Shown here in pieces: positions 54,371 to 63,429 of a stretch of DNA of 64,000 bases (positions within the stretch are counted from its first letter, which is position 1; every line of letters begins with the position of its first letter). A program made the position numbers and the translations under genes. Origin of the DNA: Sphaerulina vaccinii (taxonomy: Eukaryota; Ascomycota; Dothideomycetes; Mycosphaerellales; Mycosphaerellaceae); NCBI GenBank assembly GCA_022570795.1, contig JAKUDP010000006.1, forward strand, positions 2,232,001 through 2,296,000, in the 5' to 3' direction. Below the pieces are notes generated by a model, which had not been told where the DNA came from, did not search any database, and saw only the letters and a program-made list of their open reading frames with translations.

Positions 54371-55039
54371 ATGCAGCTCAACGATACTACGGATGTCATA
54401 TCGAAGGGCACACTTTTCGTGGCAAAACATACCCATGTCAACCCCGACATCTCCGAGTTCGTGCCCCCAGGGAAGCTATCGGTCACAGCTTGGTCCGAGT
54501 ACGCCTCAAGACTTCCTCCCACAATCCGAGACCACAGCCTACGAGTGTATATTATCGCTCGCAGTTTACAAGTCCGCATGAAGCACTGCGACCCTCCTTC
54601 ACAACACGAAATATCTCTCCTCTTCGGTGCCTGTATGTTCCACGACTTCGGCACCATAAGCAACACGTCCCCAACAACAAGATTCGAAATCGAAGGCACT
54701 GATACCGCCGTGCATTTCCTCTCACTCCATCCGGAAGTCTCGGACAAGGAGAGCAACGAAGTCTGGCTCGCTATCGCACTTCACACGACGCCTCAGATTC
54801 CGGAGAGGATGGGTGGCATCATATCTCTAGTCCGACAGGCTGTCATGATCGATTTCAGATCCGAAGTGATTCTCGATCGCAGGGACTGTTTCCGGGCGTG
54901 GGCAGATCATTTCGACACGCTGGTGCCTCGAGGCCCGATTGAGCAAGACTTGGGAGACGCGGTTTGTGGTCCAGCATTGAAATATCCGAGGAAGGCTCCA
55001 AAGTCAACCTGGGCTGCAGATTTGGTGCGGTGGAAGTAG
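54371..55039 (+). CDS. HD-domain hydrolase, cyanamide hydratase-like
   Basis: An intronless frame of 222 aa. HD-superfamily landmarks are IRDHSLRVYIIARSLQVRMK (first His), LFGACMFHDFGTISN (the His-Asp pair), FEIEGTDTAVHFLS, and IALHTTPQIPERMGGIISLV then RQAVMIDF. This matches fungal proteins annotated as cyanamide hydratase-like, metal-dependent enzymes that hydrate cyanamide to urea or act on other small nitriles. The length is near the usual 220-250 aa. No signal peptide. It converges on the O-methyltransferase remnant. Substrate is not certain because many such homologues are uncharacterised. Confidence 0.85.
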   Translation: MQLNDTTDVISKGTLFVAKHTHVNPDISEFVPPGKLSVTAWSEYASRLPPTIRDHSLRVYIIARSLQVRMKHCDPPSQHEISLLFGACMFHDFGTISNTSPTTRFEIEGTDTAVHFLSLHPEVSDKESNEVWLAIALHTTPQIPERMGGIISLVRQAVMIDFRSEVILDRRDCFRAWADHFDTLVPRGPIEQDLGDAVCGPALKYPRKAPKSTWAADLVRWK

Positions 55040-55316
55040 GAGAATCCGGACGCTGAGGGTGTGAATGGGGCTTTCTAGACTGGCTTGTTTGGTATCTCTT
55101 ATTCCCAAGCGATGACCGCGGTCACGAAGGCGATGCTGGAGTACTCTGGCAATAGCGCCCCATCGCGGAGAGCGACGTCCGGCGAAGCCACCAAAGGAGC
55201 ATCAGAAGTGGAGGTAGTATGCAAGTCGCGTCTTTCAAAGCCTTCTGAGAAACCTGTCATGCTGCTATCCTCGTACGTTCACGGGCCGATTGTGATAACA
55301 GAGGAGCATCTATAGC

Positions 55317-55829
55317 CTATGCCCCGGACTGGTTCAGATAGTCGAAGAAACCCAAGCTCGTAGCTCGCGAGACATGCCATGCTAGCAGAAAGGCATCTTG
55401 TGGTGTTTTGTAGTCGATACTGTTGAGGAATCTCGGTGTGGCAAGGACCGCTGGTAAGCCCAACTCGAAGCTACCGAGAGTCAGTGTCAAGCTGAAGCAC
55501 AACCGATGAGAATGGAAGGTGCTTACCAGTGTGCAACCAAGCTCTGGAAGTCCGGGTCAGTCATAGCATGTGTGACCTTGTTGGCAGCGAAGTGATCAGG
55601 TTCCACTTCTACCAGCCAGCCATCTGCTGCAAGTGTTCGAACGACAGTGTCTAATATCATCAGCATCAGTTCTTCAATCGGTAAGCGATGCCATCATACC
55701 AAGCAGCCCAACATCCACGCCAGTCACTGCAGCGAGTTCGGGCATGCAGACAGCTGCAGCAGGGTTCCTAGCAATGTGGCCAAACAAGTCGACGTCCACA
55801 GCTATCGCGAGGGCACAGAGCTTGTGAGC
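55317..55829 (-). pseudogene. Truncated fungal O-methyltransferase (N-terminal half only)
   Basis: Three blocks join in frame: 55829-55700, 55650-55527 and 55470-55317. The introns are 49 nt (GTATGA...ATTAG) and 56 nt (GTAAGC, CTGAC, GGTAG). They encode the winged-helix dimerisation part of class I-type O-methyltransferases: LCALAIAVDVDLFGHIARNP, MPELAAVTGVDVGLLDTVVR, TLAADGWLVEVEPDHFAANK then VTHAMTDPDF, and finally FLLAWHVSRATSLGFFDYLN. The frame then stops at TAG, exactly where the SAM-binding Rossmann domain should begin. No such domain follows before the HD gene. Upstream exons before 55829 were not identified, though an acceptor (AACAG) borders the block. It cannot be a working methyltransferase as seen. 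Confidence 0.65.
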
Positions 55830-57154
55830 CTGTTGTGAGCCATTAGCACAATCCTCAAGACGCCATTGTCAGTACCAACATCAATGCGCCTCGCTCTCGA
55901 CATCTGTGTGGTGCGCCGCCGCTTGCTGACTGGGTATTCACGTTCTTCGAGGCTTTCTTCGAACAGAGACTCTGTGTCATCGTTCCGCACCAGAACATGT
56001 TGGGATAGTACTGCGGTCTCGAATCCGACTTGGTGCTCATTCATGACTTTGAATTTCTGGTAGAGGTTGAAAATCGTGTCGTGACCGTAGGTAGAAGTTT
56101 GCTGTCCGGTCGTGAGAAGTAGACAATAGCAGACCAGATACTGAGATGCCGCAGGACGTAGTTCATAGATTTTTAGCTGGGCCAGCACATGTTGCCACGA
56201 CAGCGGTCTCGAACATCAGATCAAAGCTATTCCCAGAACAACTGGCGCTCGGTGTAGAAGAACATCTTGCACCATGCGGCTCATCGAACGCTTCCATCTC
56301 AACCATATGATCCAACCAATCGTGCACGCGTCGCAGCATGCGGTATGGCCAAGTACGACCCCTGGCAGAGGTCTCGGTCGACAGATCTGTGCCAATGACC
56401 AAGAATGCGGATATCGCTCCGAAACTGCCACCAGGAACATCGCGATCTCCATCGAAACTCCACGTGGAAGACCCGACGACGATCTCACCGGCTCAGAGAG
56501 AGCTGCCAACTTCCGATCTTATGAAAGCATCTAGGCCATCTCGCAGCGGTGTGATGGCAAGGACTTCCTTGCCGTGGTCATGGCCAGACCAAACTGTCCG
56601 GGAGTCAACAATTTCTTCTCATATGCCAGGCATATCGCAGATGGAAGCACATCTCTCTCGACGAGTGGCCACCATATCAGCAGAGGATGATCTGATGTCG
56701 ATGAAGAAGATGAAGTGCAAACCAGGTCGAAAGCCGTGTTCGGCTTCGGCAGGATCCTGCGGAAATAGGGCTCGTGCGCCGGCGGCTTGCCGAAACGACC
56801 TTACTCTTTCTCTTCCCCTCGTTCTGCTTCCTCTTCTCGTTCTTCTTTGTCTCCATGAACAACAGGTCTACATCGGATCTTGCCATCGAGTCACCTGTTT
56901 TGGCTTCGAGATCAGTTCGTATGTTCCTAGGGGACAGCACTCAGGTGCTCAGCTTGAAGTCTGCCATCTTCACCGGTCTAGGAATCCACTCATGCAGCTG
57001 ATGCATAAAGGCGGCATGACGGCCGGCAAGGACTTAGCGCGCCTCGTGGGGAAACATGTCCGAAATGTTCAACCTCGCCTTTCCTCCCGTCTTCCTTTGG
57101 ATGGGAACAACAGCTGTTCCGGCCATGGACCACATATAACAGATCTGAGACGCA
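55830..57154. other. No intact gene; possible decayed minus-strand coding region
   Basis: On the minus strand near 56600-56160 a frame reads AITPLRDGLDAFIRSEVGSS, FGAISAFLVIGTDLSTETSA and RMLRRVHDWLDHMVEMEAFD. It looks like genuine protein but contains stops and no recognisable catalytic motif. The sequence from 56100 to 55850 has similar character (SLFEESLEEREYPVSKRRRT). I suspect a second decayed gene, perhaps linked to the truncated O-methyltransferase. The end is the leader of the next plus-strand gene. Confidence 0.3.
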
Positions 57155-58681
57155 ATGGAAACTCCTCCAGACAGCGACCCGGAAGCCCGCCAGGAGGATG
57201 CCGATGATGTAGAATCTCTTTCCGATACGGCATCCGAGCGGAAGTATCGGCGCCACCTTGAATCCTCCACGCAGGCGGCGGGCCTTACCACGAAGGATAA
57301 GCAAGCAGCTCGGCGTCAGAAGCGTGCAACCAAGCAACACAATCCTTCGACACCAGAAAGCGGCCCAGATGTGTCTCTGGTTCTACACAAGCCATCTTCG
57401 GCGACCAACCGGCTAAGGATGGAACTGGTTGACATGATGGTCAGGACACATCGCAGCGAGATCTGGTACGACTTGGTGCCAGCTCGTATCGGCCACAGCG
57501 ATGCTATAGATTCTGCTGCAAAGGCTCTTATCAAGGCTTCAGACTTCTCCCAGAAGAGGAGCAATGTCACCGAAGAAAGCTGTTTGAGCAGCTACACTCG
57601 TGCAATCACGTCTGTGCGCGATGGCATGATGAAGTCGGCTTCTGGAGATGACTTGCTTTGCGCAGTGGCACTTCTGGTCAACTTCGAGCGCCTCTTCTCA
57701 GGCTGGACATCTGCACCAATGCGCTCACATATGCATGGAATTATGGCCATCTTCATGGCGCAGGTCAAGGGACCCCACAAGCCTCCGTCGGAGCTCACTC
57801 GAACACTCGTTTACACATTTTGGGCGGTGGGCTTCATCGGGCCATGTGTGATGGGAATTCCGTCTCCGCTCGAGGTACCGCGCTATCTGGATCTCGAGCC
57901 TGTTCCGTTTGCCAAGGACAAGATGGCGTGTCCGTGGAATGCAGTCGCGAAGCTGAGGAAGCTCAGCAATCAGCACTTCATCAGACTGCCGAGGCTGATC
58001 ATGCTAGTGAAGGGAGTGCAAAGTGGTAAGCAGCCGCAAGATGTCGACACCGCATTGGTACTTGCCAAGGAACTGCTAGAAATGAATGACGAGACTGCTG
58101 AAACGGAGATGCTGCACCATGTCGCGGTCCAGAAGGCAGAAGAAGCATATGTGACACTTCACAAACTGGAAGATACATCTGGCGTGGAAACTATGCCTTA
58201 TCTTATGAGCTTCACGACTATGGGCGAGTTCGAAGCAGCAATGCACTACTGGTCTACGCAGATTATCCTGCTCCGCCTATGTTGGCGAATGAGTCGCCTG
58301 TTTCCAACTAAATATGAAGGACACAACCTCTTCTCGAAGTCGAAATTGGAGTCAGCGATATCCAGAATGGCCGCCAATGTGCTCATGGCCGCACCTTGGG
58401 GTTTGGACAAAGGCGAGACTGGGCGCAGCTGCGAAGTTCTGGATCTTGTAGCAGTCTGGGGTGCACTACATGACTTCGATGTCTTCGCAGCTCGAAACCT
58501 GGCACCAGCAAAGGCACGCTCCATGCTAATTTATGCTGGCAAGATCGTAATGGGCATATCGGGTGCCTCTGGTGCCAGTGAGTGTGCGGAAAGACTTAGC
58601 GCTGCTGCTGAACTGTTCGTGGGTGGCCAAAGCTCTGGCATACTGGCATTCACCTTCAAAAAGTCTGCGCCTTCCGACTGA
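57155..58681 (+). CDS. Fungal transcription-factor-like protein lacking a visible zinc cluster
   Basis: A 508-aa intronless frame. Residues 1-70 are acidic then basic (RYRR- and KDKQAARRQKRATKQ-like). From about residue 85 the sequence has the helical layout of the fungal-specific regulator domain (Fungal_trans_2-like): VDMMVRTHRSEIWYDLVPAR, DLLCAVALLVNFERLFSGWT, MRSHMHGIMAIFMAQVKGPH, then a long helical C-terminus. No Zn2Cys6 cluster precedes it in frame, and I could not find an upstream exon encoding one between 56.9 and 57.15 kb. It may be a zinc-cluster-less regulator or co-regulator, or the first exon is outside my recognition. Nuclear localisation is suggested only by the basic stretch. 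Confidence 0.7.
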   Translation: METPPDSDPEARQEDADDVESLSDTASERKYRRHLESSTQAAGLTTKDKQAARRQKRATKQHNPSTPESGPDVSLVLHKPSSATNRLRMELVDMMVRTHRSEIWYDLVPARIGHSDAIDSAAKALIKASDFSQKRSNVTEESCLSSYTRAITSVRDGMMKSASGDDLLCAVALLVNFERLFSGWTSAPMRSHMHGIMAIFMAQVKGPHKPPSELTRTLVYTFWAVGFIGPCVMGIPSPLEVPRYLDLEPVPFAKDKMACPWNAVAKLRKLSNQHFIRLPRLIMLVKGVQSGKQPQDVDTALVLAKELLEMNDETAETEMLHHVAVQKAEEAYVTLHKLEDTSGVETMPYLMSFTTMGEFEAAMHYWSTQIILLRLCWRMSRLFPTKYEGHNLFSKSKLESAISRMAANVLMAAPWGLDKGETGRSCEVLDLVAVWGALHDFDVFAARNLAPAKARSMLIYAGKIVMGISGASGASECAERLSAAAELFVGGQSSGILAFTFKKSAPSD

Positions 58682-59663
58682 AGTCGAAGACCGACAGGTC
58701 GACTTTTGAAACCAAGATAGCATACTTCCATGCCCAATCTTACACACTTAATCAGCCTTCAGGCCGGATCTCGACAAGTCACATCCAGATATGAGCAGTC
58801 CAACTTGAGGTCTTCTTCTGAGAAGGTGTCAGTTGAACACTTTGGTCAAGGCGATGCTGCACAATGACTAGCATGAAAAAGCGGCCCAGTCCGCACCGAT
58901 GGTCCAAAATTGGCGAAAGCATGGGTTACCTGCCACGTATATCCGCAAGCCTGGGATATGTTCAAAAGAATGGCACGGAGAGACTGCACTGGAGCTGTTC
59001 GACATCATATGCTAGCTCGAGTGTCGTGCAACGGAGATGACACTTCCTTGCTCACCGGGCTCAGAAAGCACCGAGGATCTGGGGCCTTCGGACGTCAACC
59101 ACTCGGATCCTCCGTCCGCTCAAGCTTCGATCTGAATTAGATGCAATCTTCACCTGATAAATGCTACCTGTGGATTTGCGTTACGTCGCTTCTGGTCGCT
59201 CGCTGGCCAGTCTGCCTCACAAACAGATAGTCATGACTCACGAATCCTTCGCCAGGACACCGCGTCCAGGCCAGGAATCTCCTTGCGAATGTGAATGTGA
59301 ACTCATATGAGCATCCAATCTCTCTTTCCTTCACGTTTACGCTGTCAAATGATAGAATGTTGTTCATCTCTCTTTCGTGCCTTTTCATTCAGTCACTAAA
59401 GCTTGGCTTGCAGCTGATAGCCACGCAACAAGGTAATCGCTCCGAGGACAAGACTGCTCCTTTGCTGCTCTGCTGCCGATCTGCAGGGCTTGAGCATATT
59501 TGCCTCACGCTGCTTCGGATTGGTTTCAGCTAATCGGATATGGGCAACGCAGTCCCACTCCCGCTGACGTTATGCGTGCAGCAAACTCTTCGTCAGGTCA
59601 AAGTGGCTCGAGAAACAACTCTGACCAGCAACGTGAGAGGCTCGCACGGTCGCAAAGCCTAGC
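58682..59663. other. Intergenic, nothing recognised
   Basis: 3' flank of the regulator-like gene and leader of the SET gene. Short frames only, no repeats noted. Confidence 0.5.
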
Positions 59664-61625
59664 ATGGCGTCTAGCGGACATGGCCACGCTATACACATGA
59701 CCCAGGAGGAGTCTGATCGCATACGGCGGACTGTGCAGACCAGGCTGAAGAAATGTGAAGAGCTACGCAGGCAGCCACGAACTCCAAGGGAGCCTAAAGC
59801 GGCTCTCAGCGAGGCCAAACAAGCTGGCCTGATGGCTGACATGTCCGGTGAAGTCCAGCCTGGCCCGTCTGTATATGCTGGTCGTGAGAACATTGTTGCT
59901 CTTGCAGTAGGCACTCCATATCCTCCAAGCACGACATCAGCTACAGACCTGAAACCGATCAAACTCGCGGAACTGGAAGTTGACACCCACCATCGAGGAC
60001 GTGTACTGACAGTAACGCGGACAGAACCCGTAGTCCCGCTCATTGCTTATGCCTGGACAGTAGTGGAGGATGATGCCGGCCACGCAGAGGGGCTAGAAGT
60101 CTACCTCCACAAATCTAAGCGAGGTGAGGACATGCTGGAATCTGCTCGCCACTTCAAGATCAAGGAGCCATACTTCACCATCAATGAGCAAGGCGAAGCG
60201 ACTATTCGTGTCAATCATCCTTCGGACCTTGTATGCATCAAGGGCATCGAGCAGGTGGAAACAGCAGAGAAATGGAAAGCAAGGGGCAACGCTGCACTGA
60301 AGCATAAGGAGTTCGTGGAAGCTGCCGATTGCTATACTGAAGGTCTGCGACTATTCTCAAAGGATGCTGAGCCCCAACAAGCTGTCGCTCATGATTTGCA
60401 TCGCAATCGAGCCCATGTCAACTTGACCCTGAGCAGGTTTGACGAGGCGAAGGCAGACGGCATAGCAGCGATCACTGGGGGTGAGGACGAGAAGTCAAAG
60501 TCTCTCGACAGCAAAGCCAACTTCCGTGCAGGCAAGGCAGCATACACTCTTGGACAATTCGAGGAAGCCAAACAACTTTTCATTGATGCGCTGACGCTCA
60601 CGCCACAAGACAAGGAGACCAAGCTCTTCTTGCGCAAGACTAAAAGCCGCATGCGAGAACAGCAATCCGGCCATTACGACTTCGCACATATCAGATCTCA
60701 ACTTTCACGATCCAGAGCCAGAGTGGATGCTGCAACCTTTACCGGAAACACTGCTGCTCGTTCTAGCCCTCTTGGTGGCCGCGGTCTCTTTGCGACTACA
60801 GACATCTCAGCAGATAAGATCGTGCTCTGCGAGAAGGCCTTTTGTGTCGTATGGTCTCATGAGCCTGAGGCCTGGTCTGCTATGACTTACGATGTACGAG
60901 ATGACAAGACCAGGGAACACCCTGCTGGATTGGCTATTGCTTTGACGCAGAAGTTGGTGAACAATCCGAGCCAGATCGGGACAGTTATGGGTCTCTTTGG
61001 AGACTGGAAATGTCCTGATGAGAAAGCAATTGTTGAGAATCAAGCTGAAGACGGTGGAGTTGTTGTAGACACTTTTGCGATTCACGATATCATCTGTCGA
61101 AACGCTTTCGGCCCAGGTGCGATTGCGAATGGCGGCAACTTTGGCGAAGAGGATGTCAGAACTGCTAGCACTGGATTATGGATCAATGCTGCTTTTGTCA
61201 ATCATTCTTGTGTCGCGAATGCGAAGAAGGAGTACATTGGCGATTTGCTTATCTTGAGGGCGGCAAAGGACATCAAAGAGGGAGAAGAGATCACACATGC
61301 TTACAACGATGGTGCGGATTTAGACGCCAGGGCTGAGTCGCTGATGACTACCTGGGGCTTTGTATGTCATTGCAAACTTTGTGAGGCGGAAAGAGCTGAT
61401 GTAAAGGAGCTTAGAGATCGAAGAATGGAGTTAGCCGGACAGGCGGCATCGTTCATGGAACGGGAGGCCAGTCCGAAGAATGCGAAGAGGTTGTCTGTTG
61501 CAAAGGCCGAGAAGATTGCGAAAGGCTTGAGAGAGACTTATGATGAGAAGAGGTATGAGGGATTGCCGAGGAGTATGCTGGACCCGATAGAGGCATGGTT
61601 GGCAGAGGCAAAGAAGAAGAGGTGA
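59664..61625 (+). CDS. TPR and SET domain protein (SMYD-like lysine methyltransferase family)
   Basis: An intronless 653-aa frame. Residues about 195-330 hold three TPR units (AEKWKARGNAALKHKEFVEA, DLHRNRAHVNLTLSRFDEAK, ANFRAGKAAYTLGQFEEAKQ). The SET domain runs from about 368 to 570, starting SSPLGGRGLFATTDISADKI. Its SAM-site motif is INAAFVNHSCVANAKKEY and its catalytic region GEEITHAYNDG. A post-SET cysteine cluster follows (CHCKLCEAE). No MYND finger is inserted between the SET halves. Instead about 100 residues with FGDWKCPDEKAIVENQAEDG and ICRNAFGPGAIANGG lie there, as in the fungal TPR-SET class. The predicted activity is SAM-dependent protein lysine methylation; the target is unknown. 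Confidence 0.92.
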   Translation: MASSGHGHAIHMTQEESDRIRRTVQTRLKKCEELRRQPRTPREPKAALSEAKQAGLMADMSGEVQPGPSVYAGRENIVALAVGTPYPPSTTSATDLKPIKLAELEVDTHHRGRVLTVTRTEPVVPLIAYAWTVVEDDAGHAEGLEVYLHKSKRGEDMLESARHFKIKEPYFTINEQGEATIRVNHPSDLVCIKGIEQVETAEKWKARGNAALKHKEFVEAADCYTEGLRLFSKDAEPQQAVAHDLHRNRAHVNLTLSRFDEAKADGIAAITGGEDEKSKSLDSKANFRAGKAAYTLGQFEEAKQLFIDALTLTPQDKETKLFLRKTKSRMREQQSGHYDFAHIRSQLSRSRARVDAATFTGNTAARSSPLGGRGLFATTDISADKIVLCEKAFCVVWSHEPEAWSAMTYDVRDDKTREHPAGLAIALTQKLVNNPSQIGTVMGLFGDWKCPDEKAIVENQAEDGGVVVDTFAIHDIICRNAFGPGAIANGGNFGEEDVRTASTGLWINAAFVNHSCVANAKKEYIGDLLILRAAKDIKEGEEITHAYNDGADLDARAESLMTTWGFVCHCKLCEAERADVKELRDRRMELAGQAASFMEREASPKNAKRLSVAKAEKIAKGLRETYDEKRYEGLPRSMLDPIEAWLAEAKKKR

Positions 61626-62061
61626 ATGAACTAGGGCTCTCTGAAATGGCCAGTGGAAAGTTTGTGCGCCGCGACCGGAGGCAGAATGTCGTGGTACTTC
61701 CCAGAACTGCTGGAGAGCATGCAGACTCAAGATACGCCCTCTCCTGAAGCTGGAGTTCACTGCGCTGACCAGTTCCCGACGAGAGTCGTTCGGCCAATAT
61801 TGATGCTTTTCAGAGAGTGGTTGTGGGCTCAATATGCCTTCTCGATAGTTCTTGAGCGCTGTTCACAAGAGCAATCTGAACTCTATGTTACGTTGCGGTT
61901 GCGTATTGCCACATACTATGGTGCTACCTTGCACTTTCCCCACTGTATACTGCTTAGCACACACTATATCAGCGGTAGGGACGACCCCTTGGTTTACGCT
62001 CGAAGACTCAGCTACCGTCCTCCGAACTACCATTTGCCCTCCAAGGAAAGCAACACTCACT
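61626..62061. other. Intergenic, nothing recognised
   Basis: The plus-strand frame of the next gene is open upstream of its chosen ATG, but the composition is poor. No other feature seen. Confidence 0.5.
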
Positions 62062-62523
62062 ATGACTAACATGATCAACGACGATTATGAGACACTTGTG
62101 GGCTGGTGTCACACCCTCGAATTTGAAAGCTTCCGTCCACGTTCTCGTGACATCACTTATCTCCAAGACGATCGATTCGACGTCCGCATGCTCCGAGACG
62201 CTCTGACGACTGTAGTAAGCCAGTACTACAGGCTTCAGAACGCCCTCGGCAGCTTGAAATGGAGGTGCCGAGAAGCTGGATTTGATGTCAATGCTGTGGG
62301 CGTTTGCCTCCCTTCAGACGTGACCACTAAGGATTCATTGGCAAGGGATGTTGAGCAGACACGGCAGAGCCTGGTCCACGCGACGAGGAGTCTGGATGGA
62401 ATGAAGCTGCAGGTCAAGAAATGTGAAGCTTGGCTGAACGTGAAGCGAACAAGTGTCAGGTTGACCGGGCTCTCCAGCAGCATTGGGCACTTCTCAGAAG
62501 CATCGAGCTACTTCCGAAAATAG
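62062..62523 (+). CDS. Small hypothetical protein
   Basis: 153 aa from the ATG at 62062 (MTNMINDDYETLVGWCHTLE). The sequence is soluble and helical (DVRMLRDALTTVVSQYYRLQ, then SLARDVEQTRQSLVHATRSL). The last 20 residues lose natural character. From about 62455 the neighbouring frame (VDRALQQHWALLRSIELLPK, ending RLR at 62639) looks more protein-like. A frameshift or an unseen short intron near 62.44 kb may join the two. It converges on the minus-strand paralogue pair, overlapping it slightly if the longer form is right. Family unknown. Confidence 0.5.
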   Translation: MTNMINDDYETLVGWCHTLEFESFRPRSRDITYLQDDRFDVRMLRDALTTVVSQYYRLQNALGSLKWRCREAGFDVNAVGVCLPSDVTTKDSLARDVEQTRQSLVHATRSLDGMKLQVKKCEAWLNVKRTSVRLTGLSSSIGHFSEASSYFRK

Positions 62524-62613
62524 GTTATCTCTCTAATAGAATCGCCGTCCGTGGCATTACGATCAAAGACATGCCAGAGAACACTCTAGCTCCTCAATCC
62601 AGAGATTCATCAC

Positions 62614-63045
62614 TCAAACCTGTTTCTCGGCTGAGGTAGTCTTCTCCACTTCTTTCACCCTCTCACAGATCTTGCGGGTATCCTGCTTCACAGCGATAGC
62701 TTCCTCGATGACTGCAGCTGTGTACATCTTCTGCTGTGTGCTATTGATCTTTCCCACCTCACTTAGTCGCAAAGTAATGATCTCCTGTCCTTCACGATGA
62801 CGAAGGCTCTGCACTTCTCCTGGCTTCAGGGCCTGTAGTGCCTTGGCTGGCTCTCCTTGTTCTTGGTGTTCGGTCTTGAGCTCGTCAAGTGCATAGGAGA
62901 CGGCACGTCCGGCAAATTTGTCTGGGATGTCTTTGACTGTGAGGAAGCAAAGCGTTTCGTCTTTGATGGACGTCTTCAGACGGTTTTCGAGCTGGTTCCA
63001 CTCGAAATCTTGCTCTATGTCCGACATTGAGGGGCTGTCAGCCAT
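62614..63045 (-). CDS. Hypothetical protein, first of two tandem paralogues
   Basis: 143 aa from ATG at 63045, starting MADSPSMSDIEQDFEWNQLE. It shares its layout with the gene at 63430-64000: an S-x-SDIE...WNQL...RL start, a helical middle, an E-V-SL followed by short polar stretch, then AxxIxxEAxAVxxDxRxxxxRVxEvE near the end. The last part (VIEEAIAVKQDTRKICERVK) is a coiled coil. No signal peptide or membrane helix. Function unknown. Confidence 0.65.
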   Translation of the reverse strand: MADSPSMSDIEQDFEWNQLENRLKTSIKDETLCFLTVKDIPDKFAGRAVSYALDELKTEHQEQGEPAKALQALKPGEVQSLRHREGQEIITLRLSEVGKINSTQQKMYTAAVIEEAIAVKQDTRKICERVKEVEKTTSAEKQV

Positions 63046-63429
63046 TCTGCCTCAATGAATCTGTGATCTGAGGACTGATCAGAATGAGACCGCTCTGCTA
63101 TCATTTGTACACAAGTCCATCCATTGTTTGCAGTGCGCTTGACAAACAATCAAACCAGTCAGACCACGGCTGCTTATTGGCTCCATCTCGAACATTCTCG
63201 ATCTGATCTGTCCACCACAAGTGATCTTGGCGCACCTTGCACCACTTCTCGTGGCAGCCTCGAGAATCTGGGCACCGAGGCTAGGAATGCTGAAGATGGA
63301 AACAGGTTCTGAGAAGTCAGAGTCGAGACGCTTGAGACTTTCTATCATGACAGTGAGCACGATCCAAGCCTCTCGTCCACCCATCGACCGCCACGCCAAT
63401 TTGGTTGCACACAGCTTCCGCCGCAACGA

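Noticed and set aside
55085..55315. A 76-codon plus-strand frame after the HD-domain gene
   Set aside because: No motif, no supported splice link to the HD gene, and it overlaps the convergent O-methyltransferase 3' end.
56338..57207. A 289-codon plus-strand frame upstream of the regulator-like gene
   Set aside because: Contains a low-complexity Leu/Val tract and lacks natural composition; it overlaps protein-like minus-strand debris and the real start at 57155.
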